Positions 17,462 to 27,217 of a DNA stretch of 64,000 nt are shown in pieces. The DNA lies in contig NZ_JMIW01000006.1 in NCBI RefSeq assembly GCF_000715015.1, positions 281,001 to 345,000 of the forward strand, written 5' to 3'. Every line of letters begins with the position of its first letter. Within the stretch, counting starts at the first letter, position 1. Position numbers and translations under genes: made by a program. The notes beneath the pieces are model-generated. The model had not been told where the DNA came from and did no database searches. It was given only the letters and a program-made list of their open reading frames with translations. Source of the stretch: Erythrobacter longus. GTDB lineage: Bacteria > Pseudomonadota > Alphaproteobacteria > Sphingomonadales > Sphingomonadaceae.

Positions 17462-17566
17462 AAGCTCATCAACCCACCCCGCAGACGCGCGAATGGCGCA
17501 CGGCTGCGCCGGTCCTGGGCGAGGCTTCCTCCCCTTAAGGGAATTGATCTAGTGATATGGACTGTT

Positions 17567-17653
17567 TGGTGCGGTCGAGAAGACTCGAACTTCCACGGGC
17601 GTTAGCCCACAACGACCTCAACGTTGCGCGTCTACCAGTTCCGCCACGACCGC
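17567..17653 (-). tRNA. tRNA-Leu (anticodon GAG)
   Basis: The minus strand reads GCGGTCGTGGCGGAACTGGT through a long variable arm typical of tRNA-Leu to the acceptor CGACCGCA, with CCA encoded. The anticodon loop is TTGAGGT, giving GAG. The 3' end faces the Rhs/VirB2 remnant region, the orientation expected for a tRNA used as an integration target. No duplicated 3' end (att repeat) was found in the window. Confidence 0.95.
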
Positions 17654-17859
17654 ACTCTGTAGGTAAAGGCACCGCGCATGCTGCGCTCTGCCCTCGGTAG
17701 GAGCGCGCCACTAGCAAGGGGTTGACCCTCGCGCAAGGGCTTTGATGCACGCATATGCTTTAAGTCGCAAAATTAACTCGGGCACGCCACCTGTCCCGCA
17801 TCGGGATAAGGGTTTTGCCGCAGTTGCGAATATGGTGAACGCGGGCGTAACCATACCGT

Positions 17860-18114
17860 ATGAGCCTTGCCGTTGCCCTTTTGATTTTTGCCCAAAGCGT
17901 AGCGCCGCAGGTGGCCCAGACATCGGACACTTCAAGCACGGCAAGAGCGCGGCCCGTGGTTGAACAGGTGAGAGCCAGCGCGCGTGTCCTTCGTCCGGCG
18001 CGGATCGTGTTCTCACAAGAGCAAGCCTCTGCGCAGGAGAACGCAAACGCCCGCGTCAACGGGGTGCAGCGCACATCCGATGCAGCAGGCACGGTCTGGG
18101 TGGAATTTAACTAG
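17860..18114 (+). CDS. Small predicted secreted protein, unknown function
   Basis: This 84-residue frame starts with a hydrophobic signal-like segment (MSLAVALLIFAQSVAPQVAQ), followed by a polar, Ala/Arg-rich body (VEQVRASARVLRPARIVF) ending GTVWVEFN. There are no cysteines and no recognised domain. It is convergent with the zinc-ribbon gene. The reading is supported by the signal-like N-terminus and GC-rich third positions. A chance frame cannot be excluded. Confidence 0.5.
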   Translation: MSLAVALLIFAQSVAPQVAQTSDTSSTARARPVVEQVRASARVLRPARIVFSQEQASAQENANARVNGVQRTSDAAGTVWVEFN

Positions 18115-18142
18115 GCTGAGGACCTATCGAGGCTAAGCCCGA

Positions 18143-19090
18143 CTAATTAGGTGACCAGCCGATTTCGGCCGCTTGCGCGGTGGGCGGAATATCCGTGATC
18201 GCTTCTGTCACATTCAGGCTTTCCCCCGGCGCAAGTTCGCGCCTGGACGGGACGACCACCCAGGAATAGACGTTTTTCTCACGCGCATCGCGGAACACGA
18301 TCAACAGGCTGGGGACGCCCACGGTTTCTTGTCCAACATTGCTGATCGAGCCGCGCACCTGGAAAATTTCCTCGCCGCTTTCGAGCACTTCCTTGCGCTG
18401 CTGGGTTGCGGGGAAATCCAGTTCAAGATCGGTTTTGCCAATGCCAAATTCCGGGCGTTGGATCGGGACCCAGTCGGGCAGGCCATAATAATTGGCAGCG
18501 ATCACGGTGCCGGTGGCTACTGCTGCGAAAACAGCGGCGGCAATGGTCCACATTTTGAGCGAGTTGCGCCGCCGGGTGAAAGGCGGGCGATAGTCAAAGC
18601 TTGAGGCCCCGTCTTCGTAATCGTCCTCGTATTCACCCTCGCCCTCATCTGAATCAAAGGCGCGATCCGCGTCGTCGTAATACGGATCGTCGTCATCTGC
18701 GTCAGCCAATGGGTCAGAAGAGCTGGCCAAGCTCTCTTCCTTAGCCGCTTCGTATTCTGGCGGATCTTGCACATCGCTGCGCCAATGATCGACGGATGGC
18801 CCCGGTATCTCTGAAGCGGGCACCTGTGAGGTGGGTGCCTTTGGCGAAGTTGACTCGTTGCGCGCTGTCGGTTCGGGCGAAGGCTTTGGAGCAGGCTCCG
18901 GTGTCGGAGTGGGCACAGGAGCCGATGGGGCCGCAGGTGAAGGCGCAACCTCTTGCGCAAGTTCAAGCGGCTCGGGGTCTTGAAACCAGCTGTGCTTGCA
19001 TTTGGCGCAGCGTACAGTGCGCCCTTCCTGCCCGATGGCTTTATCGGGTACGGCATAGCGTGTTCCGCAGGCTGGGCAGGAAATGATCAT
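18143..19090 (-). CDS. MJ0042-type zinc-ribbon / DUF3426 membrane protein
   Basis: The N-terminal zinc ribbon has paired CxxC motifs ([20 protein letters not shown] and [10 protein letters not shown]). It is followed by a long Pro/Glu/Asp-rich linker (about 45-170), one membrane helix ([19 protein letters not shown]) and a C-terminal DUF3426-like domain ([20 protein letters not shown] and [11 protein letters not shown]). The family is common next to cell-division and translation genes in alphaproteobacteria, and its biochemical role is unknown. The start is set at ATG 19090 because MIISCPACG aligns with the family. An ATG 15 bp upstream is possible. It is divergent from ftsE. Confidence 0.82.
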   Translation of the reverse strand: MIISCPACGTRYAVPDKAIGQEGRTVRCAKCKHSWFQDPEPLELAQEVAPSPAAPSAPVPTPTPEPAPKPSPEPTARNESTSPKAPTSQVPASEIPGPSVDHWRSDVQDPPEYEAAKEESLASSSDPLADADDDDPYYDDADRAFDSDEGEGEYEDDYEDGASSFDYRPPFTRRRNSLKMWTIAAAVFAAVATGTVIAANYYGLPDWVPIQRPEFGIGKTDLELDFPATQQRKEVLESGEEIFQVRGSISNVGQETVGVPSLLIVFRDAREKNVYSWVVVPSRRELAPGESLNVTEAITDIPPTAQAAEIGWSPN

Positions 19091-19270
19091 TGCAATAAAT
19101 TGCATGAATCACACCGTGCCGCTTCACAAGGGCTTTAACCGGTGCAGAGGCCAAAACGGCCCCTTTTTCCACATGGAAGCACGTTTTGACCCCTGCCCCT
19201 CGTATTTTGCGGGGTTTGGCCGGTTGCTTGGGCTTCCCCAACACGGGGCACGCTGATAAATCCGGTCCCT

Positions 19271-20047
19271 ATGAACGACAGGCCTGCGGAAATAGTGAAA
19301 TTCGACAATGTGGGCCTTCGGTATGGCACCGATCCCGAAGTGCTGACCGATTTGTCTTTCACGCTTTTTCCGGGCAGCTTCTACTTCCTCACAGGGGCAA
19401 GCGGTGCGGGCAAGACCAGCCTTTTGAAACTGCTGTATCTATCACAGCGCCCATCGCGTGGCAGCATCCGGATGTTTGGCAAGGACATGATTACCTTGCC
19501 GCGCGGCCGTTTGCCTGATTTTCGCAGGCGTATGGGGGTTGTGTTTCAAAACTTCAGACTGGTTCCACATCTGTCTGCGTTCGACAATGTCGCATTGCCT
19601 TTGCGGCTTGCGGGTACGGACGAGGCAAAGGTGCGGCGTTCGGTCACGGATATGCTGGAATGGGTGGGCCTTTCCCACCGGATGCACGCGATCCCGGAGA
19701 CGATGTCGGGCGGGGAACAGCAACGCACCGCCATTGCGCGGGCGGTGATCGCGCGCCCGCAAATCCTGATCGCTGATGAGCCAACGGGCAATGTGGACCC
19801 GGAAATGGCGCTTAAACTGCTGCGTTTGTTCGAAGCGCTCAACCACCGGGTGGGCACCACTGTTATTGTCGCAACCCACGATGTGCATCTGCTTAAAAAA
19901 GTGCCCGAATCGCTGATTATGAGGCTGAATAAAGGGCGGTTGTCAGATCCAACCGGCGCGCTTCGGTATCCCCCTGCGCCCAAATCGCGGCCCAGTGTTG
20001 CGGGTGGCGGAATGATGGGAGCCGGGACCATGGGAGCGGGCAAATGA
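19271..20047 (+). CDS. ftsE: Cell-division ABC ATPase FtsE
   Basis: The ABC ATPase motifs are all present: Walker A GASGAGKTS, Q-loop VFQNFRLVPHLS, signature MSGGEQQRTAIARAV, Walker B ILIADEPTGN, and switch His in VIVATHDVHL. FtsE works with FtsX at the septum to control peptidoglycan hydrolases. At 258 residues it has a Pro/Gly-rich C-terminal tail (GALRYPPAPKSRPS, then GAGTMGAGK) longer than E. coli FtsE (about 222). The ftsX start overlaps its stop (ATGA). Confidence 0.93.
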   Translation: MNDRPAEIVKFDNVGLRYGTDPEVLTDLSFTLFPGSFYFLTGASGAGKTSLLKLLYLSQRPSRGSIRMFGKDMITLPRGRLPDFRRRMGVVFQNFRLVPHLSAFDNVALPLRLAGTDEAKVRRSVTDMLEWVGLSHRMHAIPETMSGGEQQRTAIARAVIARPQILIADEPTGNVDPEMALKLLRLFEALNHRVGTTVIVATHDVHLLKKVPESLIMRLNKGRLSDPTGALRYPPAPKSRPSVAGGGMMGAGTMGAGK

Positions 20048-20988
20048 GCGAGACGCCCTTTCCTGAAACCGGCCCGCAAGATGACGATCTGGCACCTGCC
20101 AAGAACATATCGGCAGGCCTTGCCCCGCCGGCACGGTTAAGCGGGCCCATTCCTTGGGTGATCGCCATTTTGATAGCGCTGGTCGTTATCGCTGCTGCGG
20201 GCGGTCTTTCCTTGCGTAATCTGGCGCAGAATGCGCGCGCTGATCTGGCCGATGCGGTGACGGTGCAAATCATCGAAGCCGACGAAGAGGCACGCACTGT
20301 CCAGGCGCAAGCCGCCGCCAAAGCCTTGGGCGCGCACCCGCTTGTGACAACGGTTCGCGTCGTGCCAGAGGATGAATTGCAGGAATTGCTTGAACCGTGG
20401 CTTGGCAGGGGCGCTGCAAGCGAGAATGTGCCGATCCCGGCCCTTATTGATGTCGAACTTATCCGCCGCGCATCAGGTGATGAGCTTGCGCAATTGCAAA
20501 GCGCGCTGGATGCAGCGTTGGAGCCAATGGGGGGAACGGCGCGCGTTGATGCTCAGTCGCAATGGCTGCGGCCCGTTTATGACGCGCTTTCCGCGCTGCA
20601 ATATCTGGCGCTCGCGCTGATTATACTGGTTTCGCTTGCAACGGCGGCCGCTGTCTGGCTTGCCTCGCGCAATGCCTTTATCAATCACCGCGAAACGGTG
20701 GAGATCGTCCACCTTCTGGGCGGGACGGACAAACAGGTCACCCGGATGTTTGAACGCTCCGTTATTCAAGAGGCCGCTTTTGGCGCACTGATCGGCCTCT
20801 TATTGGGGCTTGGTGCCGTATGGCTCTTGGGTCAGCAGTTTGCGAGCCTGGATAGCGGCATGGTGGGCGGCGGAGGGCTGAGAATGCTCGATTGGGCCAT
20901 TATTGCCGCAATTCCCGTCGGAGGCGTTTGCCTTGCGCTCATAACAGGGCGGATAACGATTGGTTATGCGCTAAGATCCATGTTGTAG
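20044..20988 (+). CDS. ftsX: Cell-division permease FtsX
   Basis: This 314-residue protein has a cytoplasmic Pro-rich N-terminus, a membrane helix (about 38-58, WVIAILIALVVIAAAGGL), a periplasmic loop with the FtsX-type extracellular domain, and three more helices in the C-terminal half (LALALIILVSLATAAAVWLA; FGALIGLLLGLGAVWLLG; WAIIAAIPVGGVCLALI). The motif ETVEIVHLLGGTDKQV is diagnostic of FtsX-like permeases. It is coupled to ftsE by ATGA. Its stop lies in the first copy of a 15-bp tandem repeat. Confidence 0.92.
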   Translation: MSETPFPETGPQDDDLAPAKNISAGLAPPARLSGPIPWVIAILIALVVIAAAGGLSLRNLAQNARADLADAVTVQIIEADEEARTVQAQAAAKALGAHPLVTTVRVVPEDELQELLEPWLGRGAASENVPIPALIDVELIRRASGDELAQLQSALDAALEPMGGTARVDAQSQWLRPVYDALSALQYLALALIILVSLATAAAVWLASRNAFINHRETVEIVHLLGGTDKQVTRMFERSVIQEAAFGALIGLLLGLGAVWLLGQQFASLDSGMVGGGGLRMLDWAIIAAIPVGGVCLALITGRITIGYALRSML

Positions 20989-21020
20989 GGGTCGATGTTG
21001 TAGGGGTCGATGTTGTTGGG
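20977..21020. repeat. 15-bp tandem repeat at the ftsX 3' end
   Basis: Three near-identical copies: (TCC)ATGTTGTAGGG, GTCGATGTTGTAGGG, GTCGATGTTGTTGGG. The first copy contains the ftsX stop codon, so repeat expansion would only lengthen the intergenic gap. Confidence 0.75.
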
Positions 21021-21054
21021 CCCCATGGTGTTAGGGTCATTTTTGTAGGCTTGA

Positions 21055-21591
21055 ATGAAGGTTTTTCGCTATCTTGCTGCCACATTGGTCATGGTGTGGG
21101 CTCTTGGTTTCCTGTGGTTCACAGTGGCCTTGCCTCAGCCTGCAGGTGATGAAAAAACCGATGCTGTTATCGTGGCAACCGGCGGGGCGGGCCGCATTGA
21201 TCAAGGGCTTGCCGTGCTTGACCAAGGGCTTGCGCCGCGCATGTTGGTCACAGGGGTTGATCCAGAGGTAAGGCCAGAGGAATTTGCTGCGCAGTTCGAA
21301 GTGCCGCAGGACCAGATGGATTGCTGTATCACTCTTGGTTTTACAGCAGTGGATACGCGCGGCAATGCGACCGAAGCGGCTGCATGGGTTGAACAAGAAC
21401 AGGTCGCCTCTGTCCGCCTTGTGACCACCGATTGGCATATGCGGCGCGCCTCAGCCGAGGTCGCTCGCGCACTGCCCGAAAACGTTCGTATTGTCCGAGA
21501 TGCGGTGCCGTCTGCCCCAAGTCTTACCAGTCTGTTCCTTGAATATCACAAGCTCATCGCCAGTTTTATAGCTGGCCTTTTTGGTTATTGA
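21055..21591 (+). CDS. YdcF/ElyC-like (DUF218) membrane-anchored protein
   Basis: This 178-residue protein has an N-terminal hydrophobic anchor (MKVFRYLAATLVMVWALGFL) and a DUF218 domain: DAVIVATGGAGRIDQGLAVL, then MLVTGVDPEVR, ATEAAAWVEQ, and VTTDWHMRRASAEVARAL. Family members (SanA, ElyC, YdcF) act in envelope and peptidoglycan metabolism, with the biochemistry unresolved. It lies between ftsX and an acyltransferase gene on the same strand with short gaps, so an envelope-biogenesis operon is likely. Confidence 0.83.
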   Translation: MKVFRYLAATLVMVWALGFLWFTVALPQPAGDEKTDAVIVATGGAGRIDQGLAVLDQGLAPRMLVTGVDPEVRPEEFAAQFEVPQDQMDCCITLGFTAVDTRGNATEAAAWVEQEQVASVRLVTTDWHMRRASAEVARALPENVRIVRDAVPSAPSLTSLFLEYHKLIASFIAGLFGY

Positions 21592-21626
21592 TTTCCCCCC
21601 GCTCCCCACTCGTAGTAATGTGAAAC

Positions 21627-22346
21627 GTGCACCTAATTCGAAGCCTTGTCTTTTACCCGCTGTTTTACGGGTTCAGCGCTGTACTGGTGGTTTTATCAGT
21701 GCTCGCCATTCCCTTTGGGCAAGGCGCATTGAAAAAGGTCGTGGCAACCTGGGGCGATTGGCACTTTTGGTGCGTTGAAAACATCCTTGGCATGCGCATC
21801 GTGCAGCAAGGCGTGATCCCGGATGAGCCGGTCCTGATCGCGGTCAAGCATGAGAGCTTTTTCGAGGCGATTGATATGCCGCGCCTGTTCAGCTTCCCAA
21901 CCGTTTTTGCCAAGCGCGAGTTGTTCTGGATCCCGGGCTGGGGATTTTCGGCCAGGGTTTACGGCCTTGTGCCGGTGGCCCGCGACAAAGGCGCGCGGGC
22001 TCTGCGGGAGATGATTGCGACGGCGAAATTGCGCGTGGCCGAAGGGCGTCCTCTCGTCATTTTCCCTGAGGGTACCCGTGTGCCCCACGGCAAAGAGCCG
22101 CCTTTGCAATCAGGCTTTGCCGGTATCTACAAGCTGCTTGGCCTGCCGGTTGTGCCAGTCGCTGTGAACAGCGGCCCGTTCTATCATCGCCTCATCAAAA
22201 GGCCCGGCACGATCACTTACCGCGTGGGCGAAACAATCCCGGCGGGCCTTCCGCGTGCCGAGGTCGAGGCCCGCGTGCACCGGGCGATCAATGCCCTGAA
22301 CAATGGTGAGAGCGTCGCTGCAGGCGGCATCCCGGCGAGCGCCTGA
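21627..22346 (+). CDS. 1-acyl-sn-glycerol-3-phosphate acyltransferase (PlsC-like)
   Basis: This membrane-associated acyltransferase of 239 residues should make phosphatidic acid for phospholipid synthesis. The catalytic motif reads KHESFFE (HX4E rather than the commoner HX4D, known in alphaproteobacterial members). The acceptor-binding FPEGTRVPHG and the downstream VVPVAVNSGPFY are present. An N-terminal hydrophobic segment (LVFYPLFYGFSAVLVVLSVL) anchors it. The start is GTG at 21627. It follows the YdcF-like gene by 35 bp and converges on tyrA. Confidence 0.88.
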   Translation: MHLIRSLVFYPLFYGFSAVLVVLSVLAIPFGQGALKKVVATWGDWHFWCVENILGMRIVQQGVIPDEPVLIAVKHESFFEAIDMPRLFSFPTVFAKRELFWIPGWGFSARVYGLVPVARDKGARALREMIATAKLRVAEGRPLVIFPEGTRVPHGKEPPLQSGFAGIYKLLGLPVVPVAVNSGPFYHRLIKRPGTITYRVGETIPAGLPRAEVEARVHRAINALNNGESVAAGGIPASA

Positions 22347-22352
22347 GCCCGG

Positions 22353-23276
22353 CTAACTATGATCCTTGCGCCCAAAGTCGGGGCGTTCGTCATCCTGTCC
22401 CTGATCGATCACTTCGCGCCTGATTGCGCGGGTGCGGGTGAACAGGTCATGGAGCGTATCCCCGTCGCCTGAACGGATCGCGCGCTGGAGAGCGGTCAAG
22501 TCTTCGGTAAAGCGGCCCAGCACTTCGAGCACCGCGCCCTTGTTATTCAGGAACACATCGCGCCACATCACCGGATCGGACGCAGCAATCCGGGTGAAAT
22601 CGCGAAAGCCGCCTGCGGAATATTTGATGACTTCAGAACGCGTGACCTCTTCCAGATCGCTTGCCGTGCCCACAATCGTATAGGCGATAAGGTGCGGAAT
22701 ATGGCTGGTTACGGCCAGCACCAGATCATGGTGGCTTGCATCCATAATCTCGACCCTGGCGCCAAGGCTCGCCCAGAAATCCGACAGCGCTTTGACCGCC
22801 TCCTTTTCCACGCCTTCTGGCGGAGTGAGAATGCACCAGCGATTGACAAACAGCGATGCAAATCCTGCCTCAGGCCCGCTTTGCTCTGTGCCTGCAACAG
22901 GGTGCGCTGGAATAATGGTGTGACCGGGAAGCGCTCTGGCAAGCGCCTGTGCCACGCTTTCCTTGGATGAACCCACATCGGAGATGATCGCGCCGGGTTT
23001 AAGCTGTGGCGCAAGCTCGCCTGCCGCTGCTTCCATTGCGCCTACGGGCACGCACAAAATCACCAGATCAGCGCCGTCCACCGCCTGCGCCGCCGTTTCG
23101 CAAACCGTGCCCACAAGCCCGCGTTCAGTCGCCCGGTCGCGCACTTCTGCATCGCGGTCATAGCCGGTGGTGACGATTGTGCCTGCGCGCTCTTTTATGG
23201 CAAGACCAACCGACCCGCCAAGCAAACCCAGCCCGATGATGGCGACCGTCTTTATTTCGGGGCTTTCAATGGTCAT
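22353..23276 (-). CDS. tyrA: Prephenate/arogenate dehydrogenase
   Basis: This NAD(P)-dependent enzyme of tyrosine synthesis has 307 residues. It has a Rossmann motif [17 protein letters not shown], the catalytic region [14 protein letters not shown], and [13 protein letters not shown] in the C-terminal helical domain. There is no ACT or chorismate-mutase fusion, so it is the monofunctional cyclohexadienyl-dehydrogenase type. Whether it uses prephenate or arogenate cannot be told from sequence alone. Its ATG overlaps the hisC stop (ATGA), giving a coupled hisC-tyrA pair, a common alphaproteobacterial arrangement in which the HisC-like aminotransferase can also serve aromatic amino acids. Confidence 0.9.
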   Translation of the reverse strand: MTIESPEIKTVAIIGLGLLGGSVGLAIKERAGTIVTTGYDRDAEVRDRATERGLVGTVCETAAQAVDGADLVILCVPVGAMEAAAGELAPQLKPGAIISDVGSSKESVAQALARALPGHTIIPAHPVAGTEQSGPEAGFASLFVNRWCILTPPEGVEKEAVKALSDFWASLGARVEIMDASHHDLVLAVTSHIPHLIAYTIVGTASDLEEVTRSEVIKYSAGGFRDFTRIAASDPVMWRDVFLNNKGAVLEVLGRFTEDLTALQRAIRSGDGDTLHDLFTRTRAIRREVIDQGQDDERPDFGRKDHS

Positions 23277-24409
23277 GCGCGCCCTCCGCCCAGATCATCG
23301 CACAGCGCGCGCAGACACGCCGCAACCGCGTCCATATCCTCGCTTTTGCCAATCGTGATGCGCAAACAATCGGGCAGGCCTTGCGAGGGCAGATGGCGCA
23401 CGGCATATCCTGCCTCGCCCAAAGCGTTAAGAGCGGTTTCAGCCTGCACTTCGCCTTCGAAGCGGACGAGCACGAAGTTCGCCTCGCTTGGCACAGCGCA
23501 AATCCCGTGATTGCCAAGCGCCGTGATCGCTTCGACAAATCGTGCGCGCTCGGCGGTGTTGTGCTCGCGGCTCATGCGGACAAAATCCTGGTCATCGACC
23601 GATGCAAGGGCCGCTTTTTGGCCAGAGGTCGTCACGTTGAATGGCCCGCGAATACGGTTGAGCGCGTCGATAATATGCGGCGCCCCTGTCGCCCAGCCAA
23701 TGCGTTCAGCCGCCAGCCCGTAAATCTTGGAGAAAGTGCGCGTGACCAGAACATTGTCATGTGCATCCGCCAGATCAAATCCGATCACCTGAAACTCGGG
23801 CGCAAGATATTCGCCGTAAGCCTCGTCAATCACCAGCAGCACATCCTTGGGCAGCCCTGCGTGGAGCCGCTCGACCTCCTCTGGTGCAATCCATGTGCCG
23901 GTGGGATTGTTGGGGTTGGCAAGGAATACGACCCGCGTGCGCTCTGTCACACTTGCCAGAAGCGCATCGACATCGGCGGTGAAATCGCGGTCATCGACCT
24001 CAACCGGCGTCGCTGCGCAGCGCCGCGCGGCAATATCATACACCGCAAAAGAATGGCGCGAGAACACAACCTCATCGCCTGCTCCTGCGAAAGCCTGCAC
24101 CGCGAGGTTCAACAATTCATCTGAACCCGTCCCGCACACAATGCGGGCCTCATCCAGCTGATGCAGCTTTGCCAGGGCGGCGCGCAATTCCTTGGAATCG
24201 GGATCGGGATATGCCGCAGCACCGGTTGAAAAGCCGCGCGGTGCCTCAAGCTGTTCCATAGCCGCAATCGAAGAGCCCAGCGGGTTCTCATTGGCGGAAA
24301 GCTTCACCAGCGGTTTTCCGTCCTTCCCGCTCGATTTGCCGGGCACATAGGCGTGAATGCCTAGGATGTATGGTTTGGGTTCAGGGCGCCCTGTCGCTGT
24401 CTTTGTCAT
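23273..24409 (-). CDS. hisC: Histidinol-phosphate aminotransferase
   Basis: This PLP-dependent aminotransferase of 378 residues converts imidazole acetol-phosphate to histidinol-phosphate and may also transaminate aromatic keto acids. Family motifs are [36 protein letters not shown], and [16 protein letters not shown] with the PLP lysine. The frame is open about 90 codons further upstream, but ATG 24409 ([15 protein letters not shown]) is where conservation begins. The extension would run into the divergent metX gene. Coupling to tyrA suggests a joint role in tyrosine or phenylalanine supply. Confidence 0.92.
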   Translation of the reverse strand: MTKTATGRPEPKPYILGIHAYVPGKSSGKDGKPLVKLSANENPLGSSIAAMEQLEAPRGFSTGAAAYPDPDSKELRAALAKLHQLDEARIVCGTGSDELLNLAVQAFAGAGDEVVFSRHSFAVYDIAARRCAATPVEVDDRDFTADVDALLASVTERTRVVFLANPNNPTGTWIAPEEVERLHAGLPKDVLLVIDEAYGEYLAPEFQVIGFDLADAHDNVLVTRTFSKIYGLAAERIGWATGAPHIIDALNRIRGPFNVTTSGQKAALASVDDQDFVRMSREHNTAERARFVEAITALGNHGICAVPSEANFVLVRFEGEVQAETALNALGEAGYAVRHLPSQGLPDCLRITIGKSEDMDAVAACLRALCDDLGGGRA

Positions 24410-24464
24410 AGCGGGACGCGCGATATACGCTCTGTGCCCGGCTGAATACCCCAATTGACATCTT

Positions 24465-25607
24465 ATGGGCCCTCCCCCAATTCGCAAAGCCAATATGACC
24501 CGTCCCGGCCCCTCCAAAATCCATGCCCTTGCTATGCCCCTTGCGCTTGATAGCGGGCAGGTGCTCGAAGGGGCAGAGATCGCGTATGAGACATATGGCG
24601 AGCTGAACGCTGACAAATCCAACGCGATCCTTTTGTGCCACGCGCTGACGGGTGACCAATATGTGGCAAGCAATCACCCGATCACGGGCAAGCCCGGCTG
24701 GTGGGAACGTATGGTTGGCCCCGGAAAACCGATTGATACTGACCGTTTTCATGTGATCTGTGCCAATGTGATTGGCTCGTGCATGGGCTCCACCGGACCT
24801 GCGTCAATTGCGCCCGATGGAAAGCCTTATGCCATGCGCTTTCCAGTCATCACCATTCGCGATATGGTTCGCGGATTGGTGGCTTTGCTGGATGGCCTCG
24901 GGATAGAGAAACTGCACGCGGTTGTCGGCGGTTCGATGGGCGGAATGCAAACGCTTAGCCTTGCGGCCAATTGGCCTGACCGGGCGCAGCGGGTGCTGGT
25001 TCTGGCCTCTACCGCGCGCCATTCGGCCCAAAACATCGCCTTTCATGAATTGGGTCGTCAGGCGATCATGGCCGACCCCAATTGGCAGGACGGCGATTAT
25101 TACGGCGCAGATGCAAAGCCTGACAATGGCCTCGCGGTTGCGCGCATGGCCGCGCATATTACCTATCTGTCCGAAGAAGGGCTGACCGAGAAATTCGGCC
25201 GGCGTTTGCAGGACCGCGACGCGAAAAGCTTCGGGTTCGAGGCCGATTTTCAGGTGGAAAGCTATCTGCGCTATCAAGGCAGCGGGTTCACCCAGCGCTT
25301 TGATGCGAACTCCTATCTCTACATCACAAGGGCGATGGATTATTTCGACCTCGCCGAAGAGTTTTCTGATGGTCCGGGGGGCGGCAAGCTGGCGGACGCA
25401 TTTGCGGGTACAACGGCGCGCTTTTGTCTGGTGAGTTTCGACACCGACTGGCTCTACCCCACAGCGGAAAGTCGCCATGTGGTTCATGCCCTGAACGCTA
25501 CTTCTGCAAAGGTGAGCTTTGTCGAATTGTCAGCCAATGCCGGACACGACAGCTTCCTTTTGCCGCACGATCAGCTCGACCGCGTGGTTCGGGGGTTTGT
25601 CGAATGA
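24465..25607 (+). CDS. metX: Homoserine O-acetyltransferase
   Basis: This alpha/beta-hydrolase-fold acyltransferase of about 380 residues activates homoserine for methionine synthesis. Motifs are [30 protein letters not shown], the nucleophile elbow [12 protein letters not shown], catalytic Asp in FDTDWLYPT, and His in [10 protein letters not shown]. The ATG at 24465 gives an unconserved 10-residue leader, and ATG 24495 ([10 protein letters not shown]) is an alternative. The 55-bp gap to divergent hisC is too short for a SAM riboswitch in addition to a promoter. metW follows with an ATGA overlap. Substrate (acetyl- versus succinyl-CoA) is not certain from sequence. Confidence 0.9.
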   Translation: MGPPPIRKANMTRPGPSKIHALAMPLALDSGQVLEGAEIAYETYGELNADKSNAILLCHALTGDQYVASNHPITGKPGWWERMVGPGKPIDTDRFHVICANVIGSCMGSTGPASIAPDGKPYAMRFPVITIRDMVRGLVALLDGLGIEKLHAVVGGSMGGMQTLSLAANWPDRAQRVLVLASTARHSAQNIAFHELGRQAIMADPNWQDGDYYGADAKPDNGLAVARMAAHITYLSEEGLTEKFGRRLQDRDAKSFGFEADFQVESYLRYQGSGFTQRFDANSYLYITRAMDYFDLAEEFSDGPGGGKLADAFAGTTARFCLVSFDTDWLYPTAESRHVVHALNATSAKVSFVELSANAGHDSFLLPHDQLDRVVRGFVE

Positions 25608-26203
25608 CTAGGCTGCGCTTCGACCTTGCCGCGATTGCTGACCAGATTGGCCGCGAAAAACAGGGCGCGCGCGTCCTTGATGTGGGCTGCGGCGATGGCG
25701 CTTTGATGGCGGCGTTAGAGGCCGATCACGGTGCAGATGTGCGCGGGGTTGAGCTTGACCCGGTGAAGGTGGAGCGCTGTGTGTCGCGCGGGCTTTCCGT
25801 GGTGCAGGGCGATGCCAACACCGACCTTGCGAATTACCCAGACAAAGCGTTCGATTTCGCCGTGCTCGCTCGCACGCTTCAGACCACCAATCGCCCGGAC
25901 AAAGTGCTCGAAGAGCTTTTGCGGGTGGCCGATGTCGCCTTTGTATCATTCCCCAACTTTGCACATTGGGGCACCAGAGCGGCGCTCATGTTCGGAGGCA
26001 AAATGCCGGTCACCAATGCCTTGCCGGTAAGCTGGTACGAGACCGAAAACATCCACCATGTGACGGTCGAAGATTTCCGCGCACTGGCCGCGAAAAAGGG
26101 CGCCAAAATCACAGCTGAATGGAACTTCGCAAATGAGCGCGCCATTGGCCCCGTGGGAGCCAATTGGCGCGCTGAATATGCTGTGTTTGAGCTTAGCCGT
26201 TAG
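25604..26203 (+). CDS. metW: Methionine biosynthesis protein MetW
   Basis: This class I methyltransferase-fold protein of 199 residues has a SAM-binding motif [15 protein letters not shown] and MetW-specific stretches [41 protein letters not shown], and [19 protein letters not shown]. MetW is found coupled to MetX across proteobacteria and is needed for full homoserine acyltransferase activity. The ATGA overlap with metX supports a stoichiometric partnership. It converges on the VOC gene. Confidence 0.93.
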   Translation: MTRLRFDLAAIADQIGREKQGARVLDVGCGDGALMAALEADHGADVRGVELDPVKVERCVSRGLSVVQGDANTDLANYPDKAFDFAVLARTLQTTNRPDKVLEELLRVADVAFVSFPNFAHWGTRAALMFGGKMPVTNALPVSWYETENIHHVTVEDFRALAAKKGAKITAEWNFANERAIGPVGANWRAEYAVFELSR

Positions 26204-26218
26204 GGCTTAATCCCCAAA

Positions 26219-26611
26219 TCAACCCGGCCTATGGATGCCGCAGATTTTGTGCCCATCGGGATCGGTGAAATAGCACAGATACATTGGGCCCATCGAGCCT
26301 TCACGAAGGCCGGGAGGGTCTTCGCAAGTGGTGCCGCCATTGGCGACCGCTACATCGTGAAATTCCTGAATTTGCTCTGGCGAATCGCAGACAAAGCCAA
26401 GGGTAAAGCCGTTGGATGGTTCAGCAGGCTTGCCGTTGATTGGCTCTGAAACCGAAAACGTGCTGCCATTGTGCATGTAGAACAGGCGGGTCTGGCCGGT
26501 GTCGTTGACATGGGCCATCGGCTCACCTGCACCAAGAACGCCGAGCGCGGCGTTGTAGAATTTCTTGGACTTCTCGATATCGTTGGAACCGATCATCACG
26601 TGATTAAGCAT
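26219..26611 (-). CDS. VOC-superfamily (glyoxalase/bleomycin-resistance-like) protein
   Basis: This 130-residue single-domain protein has the paired beta-alpha-beta-beta-beta layout of the VOC fold: MLNHVMIGSNDIEKSKKFYN at the N-terminus, metal-ligand candidates His4 and a late Glu/His region, and FYLGF-like FTLGFVCDSPEQI. The C-terminus FTDPDGHKICGIHRP is typical. Members bind metals and small ligands (glyoxalase, dioxygenase or drug-binding roles). Nothing in the sequence fixes the substrate. It is monocistronic and convergent with metW. Confidence 0.82.
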   Translation of the reverse strand: MLNHVMIGSNDIEKSKKFYNAALGVLGAGEPMAHVNDTGQTRLFYMHNGSTFSVSEPINGKPAEPSNGFTLGFVCDSPEQIQEFHDVAVANGGTTCEDPPGLREGSMGPMYLCYFTDPDGHKICGIHRPG

Positions 26612-26752
26612 GGAATGTCTCTCCTCTCATGGGTGGAACACCGATGGAGGTAGGTTGCAAATAGAGACGCGGCAAGGTCAAACTTTGGCGCGAGCGGTGC
26701 TGGTCTGCAAACTGTAGTCGCAGGTTCAGATGCATCGGGTTAAGGGGAGCCC

Positions 26753-27151
26753 ATGACCCTATCCCTCATTGCCGCGCTTACTGCGCCTTTTGCGCTTCAG
26801 GCGGCGACACCTGCGCCTGCGCCCGCCAAGCCTGACACGTTTGCCGATTTGTCGATTGAAGAAGCAACCGCGCCGCGCTGCGGAGTGGCATTTGCGATCG
26901 TGCAAGGCTGGCAGGACGCAGGAGACAATCGCGGCGGCGCTTGGCCAAGTATGCAAGAAGCGGGCGCGCGCGAATTTTTCCTCGGCGCCATGGTGCGCCT
27001 GATCGACAGCTACAGCCTTGAGCGCAGCGATGTGGTGCAGCTTGTTCAGGCCGAACGGGCTCGCCACCAAGCGACCGATTTTGCCAGCGTCGAGGCAATG
27101 ATGCCCGGCTGTTTGATCCTTTTGGGAGGCGTATCCCCCCAAGGTGGGTGA
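26753..27151 (+). CDS. Predicted exported protein of unknown function
   Basis: This 132-residue protein has a short signal peptide (MTLSLIAALTAPFALQAATPAP), an Ala/Pro linker and a folded part with one Cys near residue 43 (PRCGVAFAIVQGWQ) and a second at MMPGCLILLGG. Four to five helices are plausible. A good ribosome-binding site (AAGGGGAG) sits just before the ATG, supporting a real gene. I recognise no family. Two conserved-looking cysteines could form a disulfide in the periplasm. Confidence 0.65.
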   Translation: MTLSLIAALTAPFALQAATPAPAPAKPDTFADLSIEEATAPRCGVAFAIVQGWQDAGDNRGGAWPSMQEAGAREFFLGAMVRLIDSYSLERSDVVQLVQAERARHQATDFASVEAMMPGCLILLGGVSPQGG

Positions 27152-27217
27152 TAGTGGCTTGCGCTGCCCTTAGACTTGTGGCTTTTGCTTAAGCTTTAAG
27201 GCATGGTCATATTTGCA

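Noticed and set aside
24410..24464. Possible SAM riboswitch before metX
   Set aside because: Only 55 bp separate the divergent starts, with no recognisable SAM-II pseudoknot elements.
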